From Nocardioides sp. S5 (GTDB lineage Bacteria > Actinomycetota > Actinomycetes > Propionibacteriales > Nocardioidaceae): a stretch of DNA of 64,000 nt. Positions 41,106 through 49,617 of the stretch are shown here, in pieces. The notes below the pieces were generated by a model. That model saw only the letters and a program-made list of their open reading frames with translations, was not told the DNA's origin and made no database searches. The stretch lies in the NCBI RefSeq assembly GCF_017310035.1, contig NZ_CP022296.1, forward strand, positions 1,860,001-1,924,000. The letters run 5' to 3'. The stretch's first letter is position 1. The number at the start of each line of letters is the position of its first letter. A program made the translations under genes and the position numbers.

Positions 41106-41438
41106 CTAGGGACCGCCTACCAAGGCACAGGACCACACGAGCCCTTCCGGGTCTTCGAGATAGACCACGGTAGGAGACGACGTGGTGGCGCTGTCCGAGG
41201 CCAGCACCGTGCCGTGCTCGGTGCTGTCGACGGATCGGAGCCCTGGCAGGGCCGTGGTGACCGGCTTGAGCCTGCTGCGGTCATAGTCGCGACCGAACGT
41301 CGAGATACGAAGTGGGGGCGACGCGGGGCTGATCCCCCACTCGCCGTACGCGTCGTGCACCCACACGATGCGAGAGCCCAGGAAGGCAGTCGCGACAAGT
41401 ACGACGATGGCGGCGCTCGCAGCAGGTCGCTTCTTCAC
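41106..41438 (-). CDS. Small membrane-anchored or secreted hypothetical protein
   Basis: 110 residues with an N-terminal hydrophobic helix (AASAAIVVLVATAFLGSRIVWV) after MKKR, then ~85 residues with one cysteine near the end (GLVWSCALVG). No domain recognised. Codon bias is less strongly GC3 than in neighbours, and the surrounding intergenic sequence is also weakly coding, so this could be a recently acquired or decaying gene. Confidence 0.55.
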   Translation of the reverse strand: MKKRPAASAAIVVLVATAFLGSRIVWVHDAYGEWGISPASPPLRISTFGRDYDRSRLKPVTTALPGLRSVDSTEHGTVLASDSATTSSPTVVYLEDPEGLVWSCALVGGP

Positions 41439-41919
41439 GTCGAGAGTATGGCCGCAGCTCAGGACGCGTGCTCGGACGCAGACGTCCGGGTCGGCCGCAA
41501 TCCGAGCGTGCGCTCATCCGATGGCCGGATGTTCTCCCGTGCAGGGAGCGCACGGGGTTCACCATGCGTCTCATGAGCATGACGGCCTCCGTGCGGCGAA
41601 CATCCGGCAACAAGGTGCGTGGGGCGGTTGCCTGCGGGGAGTCCCGCACATCTCTGCCGAGCCGTGGCTCCCTGCAGCTTGAACAGGGCGAGGCAGCAGA
41701 GGTCGAGGGCAGAGCAGAAGTCGCCTGCCTACGACGCGCGCTCGACTCGGGACGGGGTGCAGAACTGACCGTCCGCCATCCCACGACCGAAGGTGACCCC
41801 GTGACGAACTACTACCGGGTGTTGCCTGACGGCTCGACCGAGGTCTACACCGACTCGACCCAGGTTCGGACTGGAGCGCAGTCGCATCAGGGAACCTCGG
41901 GGTTCGCTGTCGCCGACAG
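41439..41919. other. Gene-free stretch downstream of cobS
   Basis: I see no convincing gene. Reading frames here lack ribosome sites and domain-like sequence. CTGTCG-C-CGACAG (41907-41919) abuts the cobS stop and may serve as its terminator. Confidence 0.5.
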
Positions 41920-42687
41920 TCAGCCCGTCGCCGCAGCCAGCACCAGCACCGCGAACGACACCTCGACCACGGCGCCGAGCACGTCGCCGGTGATCCCGCC
42001 GAGGCGGCGTACGCACCGCATCAGCAGGGCGACGACCGCGGCCACGAGGACGACGAGCCCGACGAGCAGTGGCCACGGCGACCCCACCCCGACGCCGGCC
42101 AGCGCCACGGCAACCGCAGTCACGACGAGCGACCCGACAGCAGCGACCACGGGCACGGCGCCGATGTGGACCGCACCGAGTCCGTCGGTGCGGGCGGCCG
42201 GGACGCCGCGCACGCACGCGAGCGCGAGGCTGGACCGCGACGCGCAGACCAGGATGGCGACCACCCACCACGCCTGGTCGTGCCGTACGACCGCGCTGAG
42301 TCCGGCGGCCTGCAGTCCGGTGACCAGCACGACCGCGACGACGCCGGCCGGTCCGACCGGGCCGGTGCGCATCACCTCGAGCGAGCGGGCGGGGGAGTAG
42401 GACGCGGTGAGCCCGTCGGCGGTGTCGGCGAGCCCGTCCCAGTGGAGGGCACGGGTGCCGAGCGCGAGCACCAGCACCACGACGTACGCCGTGGCGAGGG
42501 GTGGCAGGTCGATCCAGCCGGCGGCGAGCACGACGAGCGCGGCCGCAGCAGCGAGGGGGAGCACGGCCAGGGGCGCGAGCACCATCGCGACGCCCGCCAC
42601 GGACCGGTCGACGCGCGACGGGGGCGGAACGCGTACGGCGGTGAGGGTGCCGGCGGCCAGCAGCGAGGCGTCGCGCAGCACGCTCAC
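41920..42687 (-). CDS. cobS: Adenosylcobinamide-GDP ribazoletransferase
   Basis: 255 residues, polytopic, with the Mg-binding signature LHWDGLADTADGL and RTGPVGPAG near residue 90-115. It joins adenosylcobinamide-GDP to alpha-ribazole (phosphate) in the membrane, finishing the B12 nucleotide loop. The start overlaps the cobT stop by 4 nt, so cobT-cobS are co-translated. Confidence 0.94.
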   Translation of the reverse strand: MSVLRDASLLAAGTLTAVRVPPPSRVDRSVAGVAMVLAPLAVLPLAAAAALVVLAAGWIDLPPLATAYVVVLVLALGTRALHWDGLADTADGLTASYSPARSLEVMRTGPVGPAGVVAVVLVTGLQAAGLSAVVRHDQAWWVVAILVCASRSSLALACVRGVPAARTDGLGAVHIGAVPVVAAVGSLVVTAVAVALAGVGVGSPWPLLVGLVVLVAAVVALLMRCVRRLGGITGDVLGAVVEVSFAVLVLAAATG

Positions 42688-43721
42688 GAAGGCAGGATCT
42701 CCGAGAGCAGCGCCACGTCGCGCAGCACCGCGATCCCAGAGCGCAACATGGGCAGGGCCGCCACCGCGCCGGAGCCCTCACCGAGGCGCATGCCGACGTC
42801 GAGGAGCGGCTCGAGGCCGAGCGACTTCAGCGCGTGGGCCTGGGCGGGCTCGGTGGAGCGGTGCCCGGCGATCCACCAGGCGGCGGCGCCCGGTGCCATC
42901 GCCTCGGCGACGACGGCGCACGCGACGGACATGAGGCCGTCGAGCACCACGGGCACGCCCAGCGTGGAGGACTCGACGAGGAAGCCGACCGTCGCGGCGA
43001 GGTCGGCGCTGCCGAGGGCGGTGAGCAGGTCGACGGGGTCCGCGGTGCGTCCAGCCGCACGCGCGAGCGCGGCCGCGACGACGTCGCGCTTGCGGGTCCA
43101 GCCGTCGTCGTCGATGCCGGTGCCGCGGCCGGTGACCTCGTCCGCGGGCAGGCCGAGGACCGCTGCCACGAGCGCGGCGGCCGGCGTGGTGTTGCCGATC
43201 CCCAGGTCCCCGGTCATCAGCAGCTGCGCGCCGTCGGTGGTCAGCTCGCGCGCCAGGTCGGCGCCGAGGGCGAGCGAGCGCTCGGTCTCGGCGCGGGTGA
43301 GCGCGTCGGTGAGGTGGATGGCCCCCGAGCCGCGGCGCACCTTGCAGGCCCCGACCTCGGCAGGCAGGTCGGAGAGGTCGGCGTCGACGGCGACGTCCAG
43401 CACGGTCACCGCGACCCCGTGCTCGCGGGCCAGCGCGGAGACGCCGGCGCGGCCGGCGACGATCGTGCGCACCATCGCCTCGGTGACCGCGGCCGGGTAG
43501 GCCGAGACGCCGTGCGCCGCGACGCCGTGGTCGCCGGCCAGCACCACCAGGCGTACGTCGATGAGCGGGCGCGGCGGCACCTCGCCCTGCACGGCCGCCA
43601 GCCAGGCGCCCAGCTCGCCGATCCGGCCGAGCGCTCCCGCAGGGGTGGCGAGACCGGCAAGCCGCTCCTGCGCGAGGGCGGCGACGTCGGGGGAGGGCGG
43701 GGCGATGCGTGTCTGGTCCAT
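42684..43721 (-). CDS. cobT: Nicotinate-nucleotide-dimethylbenzimidazole phosphoribosyltransferase
   Basis: 345 residues, normal length. Diagnostic blocks: RLVVLAGDHGVAAHGVSAYP, GDLGIGNTTPAAAL, and the C-terminal DVGMRLGEGSGAVAALP carrying the catalytic Glu. It makes alpha-ribazole phosphate from the lower ligand base and nicotinate mononucleotide. First gene of cobTS; a TAGGCT box lies 9 nt upstream of the start, close to the leaderless pattern. Divergent from the 2H phosphoesterase. Confidence 0.95.
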   Translation of the reverse strand: MDQTRIAPPSPDVAALAQERLAGLATPAGALGRIGELGAWLAAVQGEVPPRPLIDVRLVVLAGDHGVAAHGVSAYPAAVTEAMVRTIVAGRAGVSALAREHGVAVTVLDVAVDADLSDLPAEVGACKVRRGSGAIHLTDALTRAETERSLALGADLARELTTDGAQLLMTGDLGIGNTTPAAALVAAVLGLPADEVTGRGTGIDDDGWTRKRDVVAAALARAAGRTADPVDLLTALGSADLAATVGFLVESSTLGVPVVLDGLMSVACAVVAEAMAPGAAAWWIAGHRSTEPAQAHALKSLGLEPLLDVGMRLGEGSGAVAALPMLRSGIAVLRDVALLSEILPS

Positions 43722-43753
43722 GGCGGCGCCAGCCTAGATGCCACTCTGGGTCC

Positions 43754-44278
43754 GTGCCCGGCCACTCCGTCCTCCAGCTCCCGGTCGACGCGCTGGAGGA
43801 GTGGGTGCGGGCGCGGACGGCCCACTACGACGCGGGCTTCGTCTCGACGGACCCGCGCTTCGGGCACGCCCACATCACCGCGCTCGGCCCCTTCGACCCC
43901 GATCCGTCGGAGGCCGCCCTCGCCACGATCGCCGACCTGGCCTCGCTGACCGCGCCGATCGCAGTGGAGCTGGCGGAGCTCGCGCGGTTCCCCAACGGGA
44001 TCATCCACCTGCTCCCCGAGCCCGACGACCGGCTCCGGGACCTCACTGCCACGCTCGTCGCGGCCTTCCCCGCGTGGCCGCCGTACGCCGGTGAGTTCGG
44101 CGCCGACGTGCAGCCGCACCTCACCGTGGATGCGGCCTCGGGCAAGGTCGACCTCGCCTCCACGGCCGCGCTGCTCGGCGACGCGGTCCCGGTGCGGGTC
44201 GTGCTCGACCGGCTGCAGCTCGCGTGGTGGGAGACCGACCGTTGCCGCGTTCTCCGTGAGTGGCGCCTCGGCGGGTGA
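43754..44278 (+). CDS. 2'-5' RNA ligase-like 2H phosphoesterase
   Basis: 174 residues from GTG 43754. The two catalytic His-x-Thr motifs of the 2H superfamily are HAHITALGP (about residue 41) and VQPHLTVDA (about residue 120). Members hydrolyse or join 2',5'- and cyclic phosphodiesters; the substrate here is unknown. A CACTCT -10-like box lies 6 nt upstream of the start. The secreted nuclease starts 13 nt downstream with its own box. Confidence 0.85.
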   Translation: MPGHSVLQLPVDALEEWVRARTAHYDAGFVSTDPRFGHAHITALGPFDPDPSEAALATIADLASLTAPIAVELAELARFPNGIIHLLPEPDDRLRDLTATLVAAFPAWPPYAGEFGADVQPHLTVDAASGKVDLASTAALLGDAVPVRVVLDRLQLAWWETDRCRVLREWRLGG

Positions 44279-44290
44279 CAGTCTTGCGCC

Positions 44291-44821
44291 ATGCGCCGCC
44301 TCGCCCTGCTCCTCCTCGCCGCGGCGCTGCTCCTCGCGCTGCCGAAGGTGGTGGGAACCGATGTGTTGCCCGCGCAGGTGACCGACCTGCTCGGTGCGGA
44401 CGAGGCCAGACGTGACCGAGCGGTCGTGGTGCGGGTCACCGACGGCGACACCCTGAAGGTGCGGCTTGCCAACGGGAGCGAGAAGGACGTCCGCATCCTC
44501 GGCATCGACACCCCGGAGGTCTACCCGCAGCTCGAGTGCGGTGGCCAGGAGGCCACTGCGGCGATGGCTGGGCTCGCGCCCGTGGGGTCGAAGGTCGTCC
44601 TCGTGTCGGACCCGACCCAGGGCAATCGCGACCGCTACGGCCGGTTGTTGCGCTACGTGCACCGCTCCGGCGACGACGTCGGGCTCGCGCAGCTGAGGTC
44701 CGGTCGCGCGCAGGTCTTCATCTTCCGCGACGACCCGCTGCAGCGCGCGGAGGACTACCGGGCGGCCGAGCGGCGCGCCCGGAAGGACGACCGCGGCTCC
44801 TGGGCAGCCTGTTGGCGCTGA
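44291..44821 (+). CDS. Secreted thermonuclease-like (SNase) protein
   Basis: 176 residues. A signal peptide (RRLALLLLAAALLLALPKVVG) precedes a staphylococcal-nuclease domain: VVRVTDGDTLKVRL, VRILGIDTPE, then YGRLLRYVH with the second catalytic Arg. Asp and Arg positions of the active site appear intact, so Ca-dependent cleavage of nucleic acids outside the cell is likely. A CAGTCT box is 6 nt upstream of ATG 44291. The ARKDDRGSWAACW ending is typical of such proteins. Confidence 0.88.
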   Translation: MRRLALLLLAAALLLALPKVVGTDVLPAQVTDLLGADEARRDRAVVVRVTDGDTLKVRLANGSEKDVRILGIDTPEVYPQLECGGQEATAAMAGLAPVGSKVVLVSDPTQGNRDRYGRLLRYVHRSGDDVGLAQLRSGRAQVFIFRDDPLQRAEDYRAAERRARKDDRGSWAACWR

Positions 44822-44864
44822 GTGCGGATGACCGGACCGTGCCGCGACGTGGCAGGATCGGGAC

Positions 44865-45068
44865 ATGGCTTCATGGGCGCACCTCGAGATCACTGTCGAC
44901 GACCAGGGCAACGTGGAGGTCGGTGGCTACAACGCCGACCCCGAGGCCCTCGTGGCGGACACCGAGTCGTGGGAGGACCTGCTGACCTCCCTCGGCGTCA
45001 ACGGCTGGGAGCTGGTGCAGGTGATCCCCGGCGTCGAGACGACGTACTGGTTCAAGCGCCAGTCCTGA
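44865..45068 (+). CDS. Small DUF4177-like protein
   Basis: 67 residues: HLEITVDDQGNVEVGGYN, then WEDLLTSLGVNGWELVQVIPG and TTYWFKRQ. The GWELVQVIP...YWFKR ending is the signature of the DUF4177 family, short alpha/beta proteins of unknown role. CAGGAT at 44853-44858 lies 6 nt before ATG 44865. The aldolase gene starts 10 nt downstream. Confidence 0.78.
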   Translation: MASWAHLEITVDDQGNVEVGGYNADPEALVADTESWEDLLTSLGVNGWELVQVIPGVETTYWFKRQS

Positions 45069-45078
45069 ACGGCCGGTC

Positions 45079-46176
45079 GTGAGCGACCTCGCGACCCGGT
45101 TCCGCGCCGCCTCGGCGTCCGCGGAGGCGATCTTCTGGCGCCCGCCCTCCACGCCGGCGGCGATGTTCGCCGACCTGGCGGCGTACGCCGACGCGCACGA
45201 GGTCGAGTGGGACCGCTACGGCGAGCGTGGCGCGGTCGCGCAGCTCGAGGCGGAGGTCGCCGGGCTGCTCGGCAAGCCTGCCGCGGTGATGTTCCCCAGC
45301 GGCGTGATGGCCCAGCAGGCCACGTTGCGCGCCTGGTGCGACCGGTCCGGCTCGCGCCGCGTCGCGTTGCCCGACCTGTCCCACCTCGTCCACCACGAGC
45401 AGGACGGCCCGCGCCGTGTGCTCGGCCTCGAGCTGGAGTGGCTCACCACCGGACGCGAGACCCCCACCGCGGAGGCGCTCGCGCGGGTCGGCGGCCGGCT
45501 CGGCGCGGCGCTGGTCGAGCTGCCGCTGCGCGACGCCGGGTGCCTGCTGCCGACGTGGGACGAGCTCGTCGCCCTCTCGACGGCGGCCCGCGAGCGCGGC
45601 GTCCCGCTGCACGCCGACGGCGCCCGCATCTGGGAGTCCGTGCCCCACTGGGACCGCACCCTGGCCGAGGTGGGCGAGCTCTTCGACTCGGTCTACGTCT
45701 CGCTCTACAAGGGCCTCGGCGCCTCGAGCGGAGCGCTCGTCGTGTGCCCCGACGACCTCGCGGGCGAGCTGCGCTCGTGGCGCCAGCGGATGGGTGGCAC
45801 CCTCTTCTCGATGACCACTGCGGCGGTCGGCGGGCTGATGGGCCTGCGGGACCTGTCGAGGTTCGATGACTACCGCGCCTGGGCGATCGCCCTCGCCGCA
45901 GCACTGCGCGACCACGGCTTCGCCACCTTCCCCGAGGAGCCGCACATCGCGACGTTCCTCGCCTACGCCGCCGGCGCCGCCGACGAGGTCAACGAGCGCG
46001 TCGTGGCCTTCGCCGAGGAGCGCGGTGTCGTGCCGAGCGGGCTGTGGCGGGCCGCAGACGTGCCGGGCTGGGTGGAGACCGAGCTGACCTGCTACGAATC
46101 CGCGATCGCCCGCGACCCGGTCGAGGTGGCTGGTTTGATGGCCGCGGCAGTCGGGGAACCTCGCCCCGGCACGTAG
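45079..46176 (+). CDS. Threonine aldolase-family PLP enzyme
   Basis: 365 residues from GTG 45079. It belongs to the beta-eliminating lyase / low-specificity threonine aldolase family: MFPSGVMAQQATLRAWCD, LSHLVHHEQ, the cofactor-ring region HADGARIWES and the PLP Lys in VYVSLYKGLGASSGALV. It would split L-threonine or related beta-hydroxy amino acids into glycine and an aldehyde. Some divergence (for example PLPDLSH instead of a canonical HI-x-x-DE) leaves the exact substrate open. Confidence 0.88.
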   Translation: MSDLATRFRAASASAEAIFWRPPSTPAAMFADLAAYADAHEVEWDRYGERGAVAQLEAEVAGLLGKPAAVMFPSGVMAQQATLRAWCDRSGSRRVALPDLSHLVHHEQDGPRRVLGLELEWLTTGRETPTAEALARVGGRLGAALVELPLRDAGCLLPTWDELVALSTAARERGVPLHADGARIWESVPHWDRTLAEVGELFDSVYVSLYKGLGASSGALVVCPDDLAGELRSWRQRMGGTLFSMTTAAVGGLMGLRDLSRFDDYRAWAIALAAALRDHGFATFPEEPHIATFLAYAAGAADEVNERVVAFAEERGVVPSGLWRAADVPGWVETELTCYESAIARDPVEVAGLMAAAVGEPRPGT

Positions 46177-46196
46177 CCGAGCGCGGGAGGATCGCC

Positions 46197-48530
46197 ATGC
46201 GGGCAGAGGCAGGGACGACCCTGGGCAGTCGCGTACGACGGGGCACCGCGCTGGCGCTGCTGGCGTGTGGGACGGCCCTCTCCACGACGTCGCCCGCGCA
46301 GGCCGCCGGCGACCTGTGCGACAGCAGCGTCGTGTTCGACGAGGCCGACGTGCTGGACGACCGCGCCGTCTCCCGAGCGGCCAGGTCCTCCTACGACGAC
46401 CGGGTGACGGTCAAGGTGATTGCCTGGGAGCAGACCCCCGGCGGCGGCAGCCTCTACGACGCACTGGTCGACGCCCGCGCGCAGTGCGCGGGCCGGGGCT
46501 TCACCGGCGGAGGGCGGCGTTCGCTGCTCGTGCTGGGCGTCTCGACCGGGGGCCGCGAGCTGGGCACGCACTACGACGGCTGGGCCTTCGATCGCTTCGA
46601 CTCCTCGCGCGACGACGTCGAGCTGGGCGCCATGGGGCCGGCCTTCGGCAACGGTCAGTGGACCGACGGGATGGTCGAGGGGCTGCGCGGCTACGCAGAG
46701 GCGTACGCCGCCTCCAGCCCGACGCGCGGCCCGGAGCCGTACTTCCCGGATACCGACGGCTTCTCCGACGACTTCTCGTCCGATGGTGCCGGGTCCGCCC
46801 CGTCCCCGTGGCTCCTCGGCGTGCCGGTCGGCCTGGCGGCGGTCGGCGGCGGTGGCTACGGCGCGGTCCGGCTGCGACGACGGCTCAAGGCGCGGGCCGC
46901 GGCCCGCGCCTCGCTCTCGCACGCGGTGTCGGGGATGGCACAGGCGTGGTTCGAGCTCGACGAGAGCAACGAGCTGATCGACGCGCGGGTCAGCGCGCTG
47001 CCGCCGGTCAGCGACTCGGTCGCCGACCGGATCCGGACCACCCACGCCGAGGCCGTGGCCACCCGGGACGGGGCCACCGCGACCTACCTGCGCCTCTCCG
47101 AGGTGCACACCGAGGCGGCCGTGGCGGGGATGGACACCGAGGAGGCCACGCGGGCCGGCCACGAGGTGGAGGCGGCCACCCGCGAGCTGCGCTCGGCGCA
47201 GGCCGCCATGGCTGGGGTCGAGGCGCAGCTCTCGGCCTACGACACGCTCCGCGAGGAGCTCCCGGCGCGGATGGAGGCGCTGCGGGCGGGCGCCGCCGAG
47301 GTCACCGCGCTCCTCGCCTCGCGGCAGGTCGAGGGCTATCGCACGACCGACAACGACGCCGCCCCCGCTGCCGCCGAGCGGGCCGCGACCGACACCGCCG
47401 CGCTCGCCGCGCAGCAGCGCCACGGTGACGCCGCCGCGCTCCTCGAGCGGGCGCAGACCGACCTCGCCGCCCACCGCACCTGGCTCAGCGAGCTCGCGGA
47501 CTTCCGGGCGGCACTGGAGCGCGACACCGCAGCGCTCCGCACCCGCACGACGGAGCTCGACGCCGCGATCGCCGACGCGTACGTCACCACCGAGTCGCTC
47601 GAGCGCGACCAGGACCCCAGCTGCGTCGAGGGCGTGCGCGCCACGGTCGACGAGGCATCGGCTGCGCGCAAGGCGCTCGACGGGGCCCTGCGGACCATCG
47701 AGCAGCACACCTCGATGGCCGACCAGCAGTTCGCCCGGGCGCGGGATGAGCTCACCGCGGCGCAGCAGTCCGCGGACGCCGTCGCGGCCGGGGCCGCACA
47801 CCCGGCGCTGCGGGTGGAGCAGCTGCGGGCGCTCGCGGTCGACGTTCCGCAGCGCGTGGAGAGGGCCGTCGTGGAGGCCGACGCGATCCAGGCACAGGTC
47901 AGCACCCACCCCGCGGCCATGACCTTCCTGGCAGAGGTCCCCGACGTGTCGGGGTTCCGCTCGGCGGCGGTCGGGGTCGGCGATGCGGCCGGTCTGGCAA
48001 GACCGCCGTGGCTGCGCCTCGACGCACAGCTGGAGGAGGCCGAGGCGGGCCTGACCCGCGCCCGCGCCGTGGTGGACAGGGCCATCGCCGACCACGAGGC
48101 CTCCCAGCGCGCACTGGACGCAGCGGCGTCCGCGATCGCCGCAGCTCGCGACCAGGTCGTCCACGGGGACGTCTCGGGCGCCGCCCGCGAGCTGCTCGAC
48201 GATGCTCGGGAGCAGCTCGCGCTCGCCGAGTCCGAGACCGGCTCGCTGGCAGCGATCGCGGCCGGCGCCGAGAGCGCCAAGGACACCGCGAACGCGGCCG
48301 CCGCGCGCGCCCGTCAGGACCGCCGCGACGCCGAGCAGCGGCGCGAGGCGGCCCGCCGCGCGGAGGCATCGCGGCGCCGCAGCTCGAGCGGCGGCGGTGG
48401 CGGCTTCGGCGGTGGCGGCGGCTTCGGTGGGGGAGGCGGGTCGCGCAGCGGCGGCGGCGGGGGCTCGCGCAGCTTCGGCGGTGGCGGCGGCTCCCGTGGC
48501 GGCGGCGGTGGCGGGTCTCGCGGGTTCTGA
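46197..48530 (+). CDS. TPM-domain exported membrane protein with coiled coil and Gly-Ser tail
   Basis: 777 residues from ATG 46197 (GGGAGG upstream). Order: signal peptide; TPM/YgcG domain (~residues 35-175; VVFDEADVLDD, RSLLVLGVSTGGRELGTHYDGWA); TM helix near 205 (WLLGVPVGLAAVGGGGYGAV); ~450 residues of Ala/Glu-rich coiled coil; and a low-complexity tail of GGGG, SRS and FGGGGG units. The tail matches YgcG-type proteins. TPM domains have been linked to photosystem repair phosphatases and to unknown roles in bacteria. An envelope role is likely; substrate unknown. Confidence 0.85.
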   Translation: MRAEAGTTLGSRVRRGTALALLACGTALSTTSPAQAAGDLCDSSVVFDEADVLDDRAVSRAARSSYDDRVTVKVIAWEQTPGGGSLYDALVDARAQCAGRGFTGGGRRSLLVLGVSTGGRELGTHYDGWAFDRFDSSRDDVELGAMGPAFGNGQWTDGMVEGLRGYAEAYAASSPTRGPEPYFPDTDGFSDDFSSDGAGSAPSPWLLGVPVGLAAVGGGGYGAVRLRRRLKARAAARASLSHAVSGMAQAWFELDESNELIDARVSALPPVSDSVADRIRTTHAEAVATRDGATATYLRLSEVHTEAAVAGMDTEEATRAGHEVEAATRELRSAQAAMAGVEAQLSAYDTLREELPARMEALRAGAAEVTALLASRQVEGYRTTDNDAAPAAAERAATDTAALAAQQRHGDAAALLERAQTDLAAHRTWLSELADFRAALERDTAALRTRTTELDAAIADAYVTTESLERDQDPSCVEGVRATVDEASAARKALDGALRTIEQHTSMADQQFARARDELTAAQQSADAVAAGAAHPALRVEQLRALAVDVPQRVERAVVEADAIQAQVSTHPAAMTFLAEVPDVSGFRSAAVGVGDAAGLARPPWLRLDAQLEEAEAGLTRARAVVDRAIADHEASQRALDAAASAIAAARDQVVHGDVSGAARELLDDAREQLALAESETGSLAAIAAGAESAKDTANAAAARARQDRRDAEQRREAARRAEASRRRSSSGGGGGFGGGGGFGGGGGSRSGGGGGSRSFGGGGGSRGGGGGGSRGF
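48385..48527 (+). repeat. Low-complexity GGC/GGT tract encoding the Gly-Ser tail
   Basis: Runs of GGCGGC and GGTGGC triplets with TCGCGCAGC spacers encode the final ~48 residues. It is coding, not regulatory. Confidence 0.8.
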
Positions 48531-48549
48531 CGCGAGGCGCCGCGTGCCC

Positions 48550-48555
48550 TAGATT
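48550..48555 (+). promoter_or_regulatory. -10 box (TAGATT) of a leaderless mRNA
   Basis: Ends 6 nt before GTG 48562. Confidence 0.45.
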
Positions 48556-48561
48556 CCTCCC

Positions 48562-49593
48562 GTGAGTGCCCAGGCCCCTTCCGCTGTCATCCTGATCCGC
48601 GCGACCAGGTTCGTCCCCAACCCGGCGACCGCTGCGGACAACGCCTTCCAGGCCGACGCCCCGGCCGGCCAGACCGAGGAAGCGACCGCCGCCGGGGCGC
48701 TCGCCGAGATGGACGCCCTCGCCGAGGCCCTGCGCGCGGTCGGCGTACGGGTCCACGTCTTCGACGACGACGACCACACCCGCCCCGACAGCGTCTTCCC
48801 GAACAACTGGCTGTCCACGCACGCCGGCGGCACCGTCGCGGTCTACCCGATGTACGCCTCGAACCGCCGCCACGAGCGTCGCAGCGACGTGCTGGAGATG
48901 CTGAAGTCGGAGTACCGCGTCCAGGCGATCGTCGACTACTCCGGCCTCGAGCCGGACGGCATCTTCCTGGAGGGCACCGGCGCGATGGTGCTGGACCACG
49001 TCTCGCGGGTCGCCTACGCCGCCCGCAGCTACCGCGCCGACGTGGCGGTGCTGGAGCGCTTCTGCACCGACTTCAACTACGAGCCGATGGCGTTCGACGC
49101 GGTCGACTCCGACGGCGTGCCGGTCTACCACACCAACGTCATCGCCTGCGTCGGCACGCACGTCGCTCTCTTCGCGCTCGACATGATCCCCGACGAGCAC
49201 CGTCGACAGCAGGTGCGCGAGCGGCTCGCCGTCACCGGGCGCACGATCGTCGAGCTGACCGAGGAGCAGATCCGCGAGTTCGCCGGCAACGCGGTCGAGC
49301 TCTGCGGGCGCACGTCCGACGGCAAGCGCCGCTACGTCATGGCGATGTCGGCGCGGGCGAAGCGGTCGCTGCGTCCCGACCAGGTCGCCGCGATCGAGGA
49401 GTCGTGCGAGATCGTGGCGGTCGACATCCCCACCGTCGAGCTCGCCGGCGGCTCGGTGCGCTGCATGATCGCCGGGGTGCACCTCGACCACCGCCGCCCG
49501 CTGGCCGAGGCCGAGCTCAGCGCGGCGGTCGCCGCGATCAACGAGGACAACCCCGTGACGCCGGACGGACGGTTCGTCGACGGCAACGCCTGA
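48562..49593 (+). CDS. ctlX: Arginine-deiminase-fold hydrolase, CtlX-like
   Basis: 343 residues of the guanidino-group-modifying superfamily. Blocks include RATRFVPNPATAADN, DSVFPNNWLSTH, GTGAMVLDHVSRVAYAARS, PVYHTNVIACVGT (catalytic His) and SVRCMIAGVHL (nucleophile Cys). These match the citrulline-utilization hydrolase CtlX more than classic arginine deiminase or DDAH. It is probably an amidinohydrolase acting on citrulline-like substrates; the specific reaction is inferred from family resemblance. GTG 48562 is fixed by the TAGATT box. Confidence 0.85.
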   Translation: MSAQAPSAVILIRATRFVPNPATAADNAFQADAPAGQTEEATAAGALAEMDALAEALRAVGVRVHVFDDDDHTRPDSVFPNNWLSTHAGGTVAVYPMYASNRRHERRSDVLEMLKSEYRVQAIVDYSGLEPDGIFLEGTGAMVLDHVSRVAYAARSYRADVAVLERFCTDFNYEPMAFDAVDSDGVPVYHTNVIACVGTHVALFALDMIPDEHRRQQVRERLAVTGRTIVELTEEQIREFAGNAVELCGRTSDGKRRYVMAMSARAKRSLRPDQVAAIEESCEIVAVDIPTVELAGGSVRCMIAGVHLDHRRPLAEAELSAAVAAINEDNPVTPDGRFVDGNA

Positions 49594-49617
49594 GCCGACC
49601 CTCGTGCGTCAGCCGAG

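Noticed and set aside
41468..42400. Open frame running from the gap into the antisense of cobS, including a NYYRVLPDGSTEVY stretch
   Set aside because: It overlaps cobS entirely antisense and has no family resemblance. A very short peptide gene near 41801 cannot be excluded but is unsupported.
43722..43753. Cobalamin riboswitch upstream of cobT, and likewise of cobU
   Set aside because: The divergent gap is only ~32 nt and the cobU leader has no B12-box-like sequence, so there is no room or motif.
48385..48527. GGC/GGT tract as a regulatory repeat
   Set aside because: It is in frame and encodes the expected Gly-Ser tail of a YgcG-type protein.
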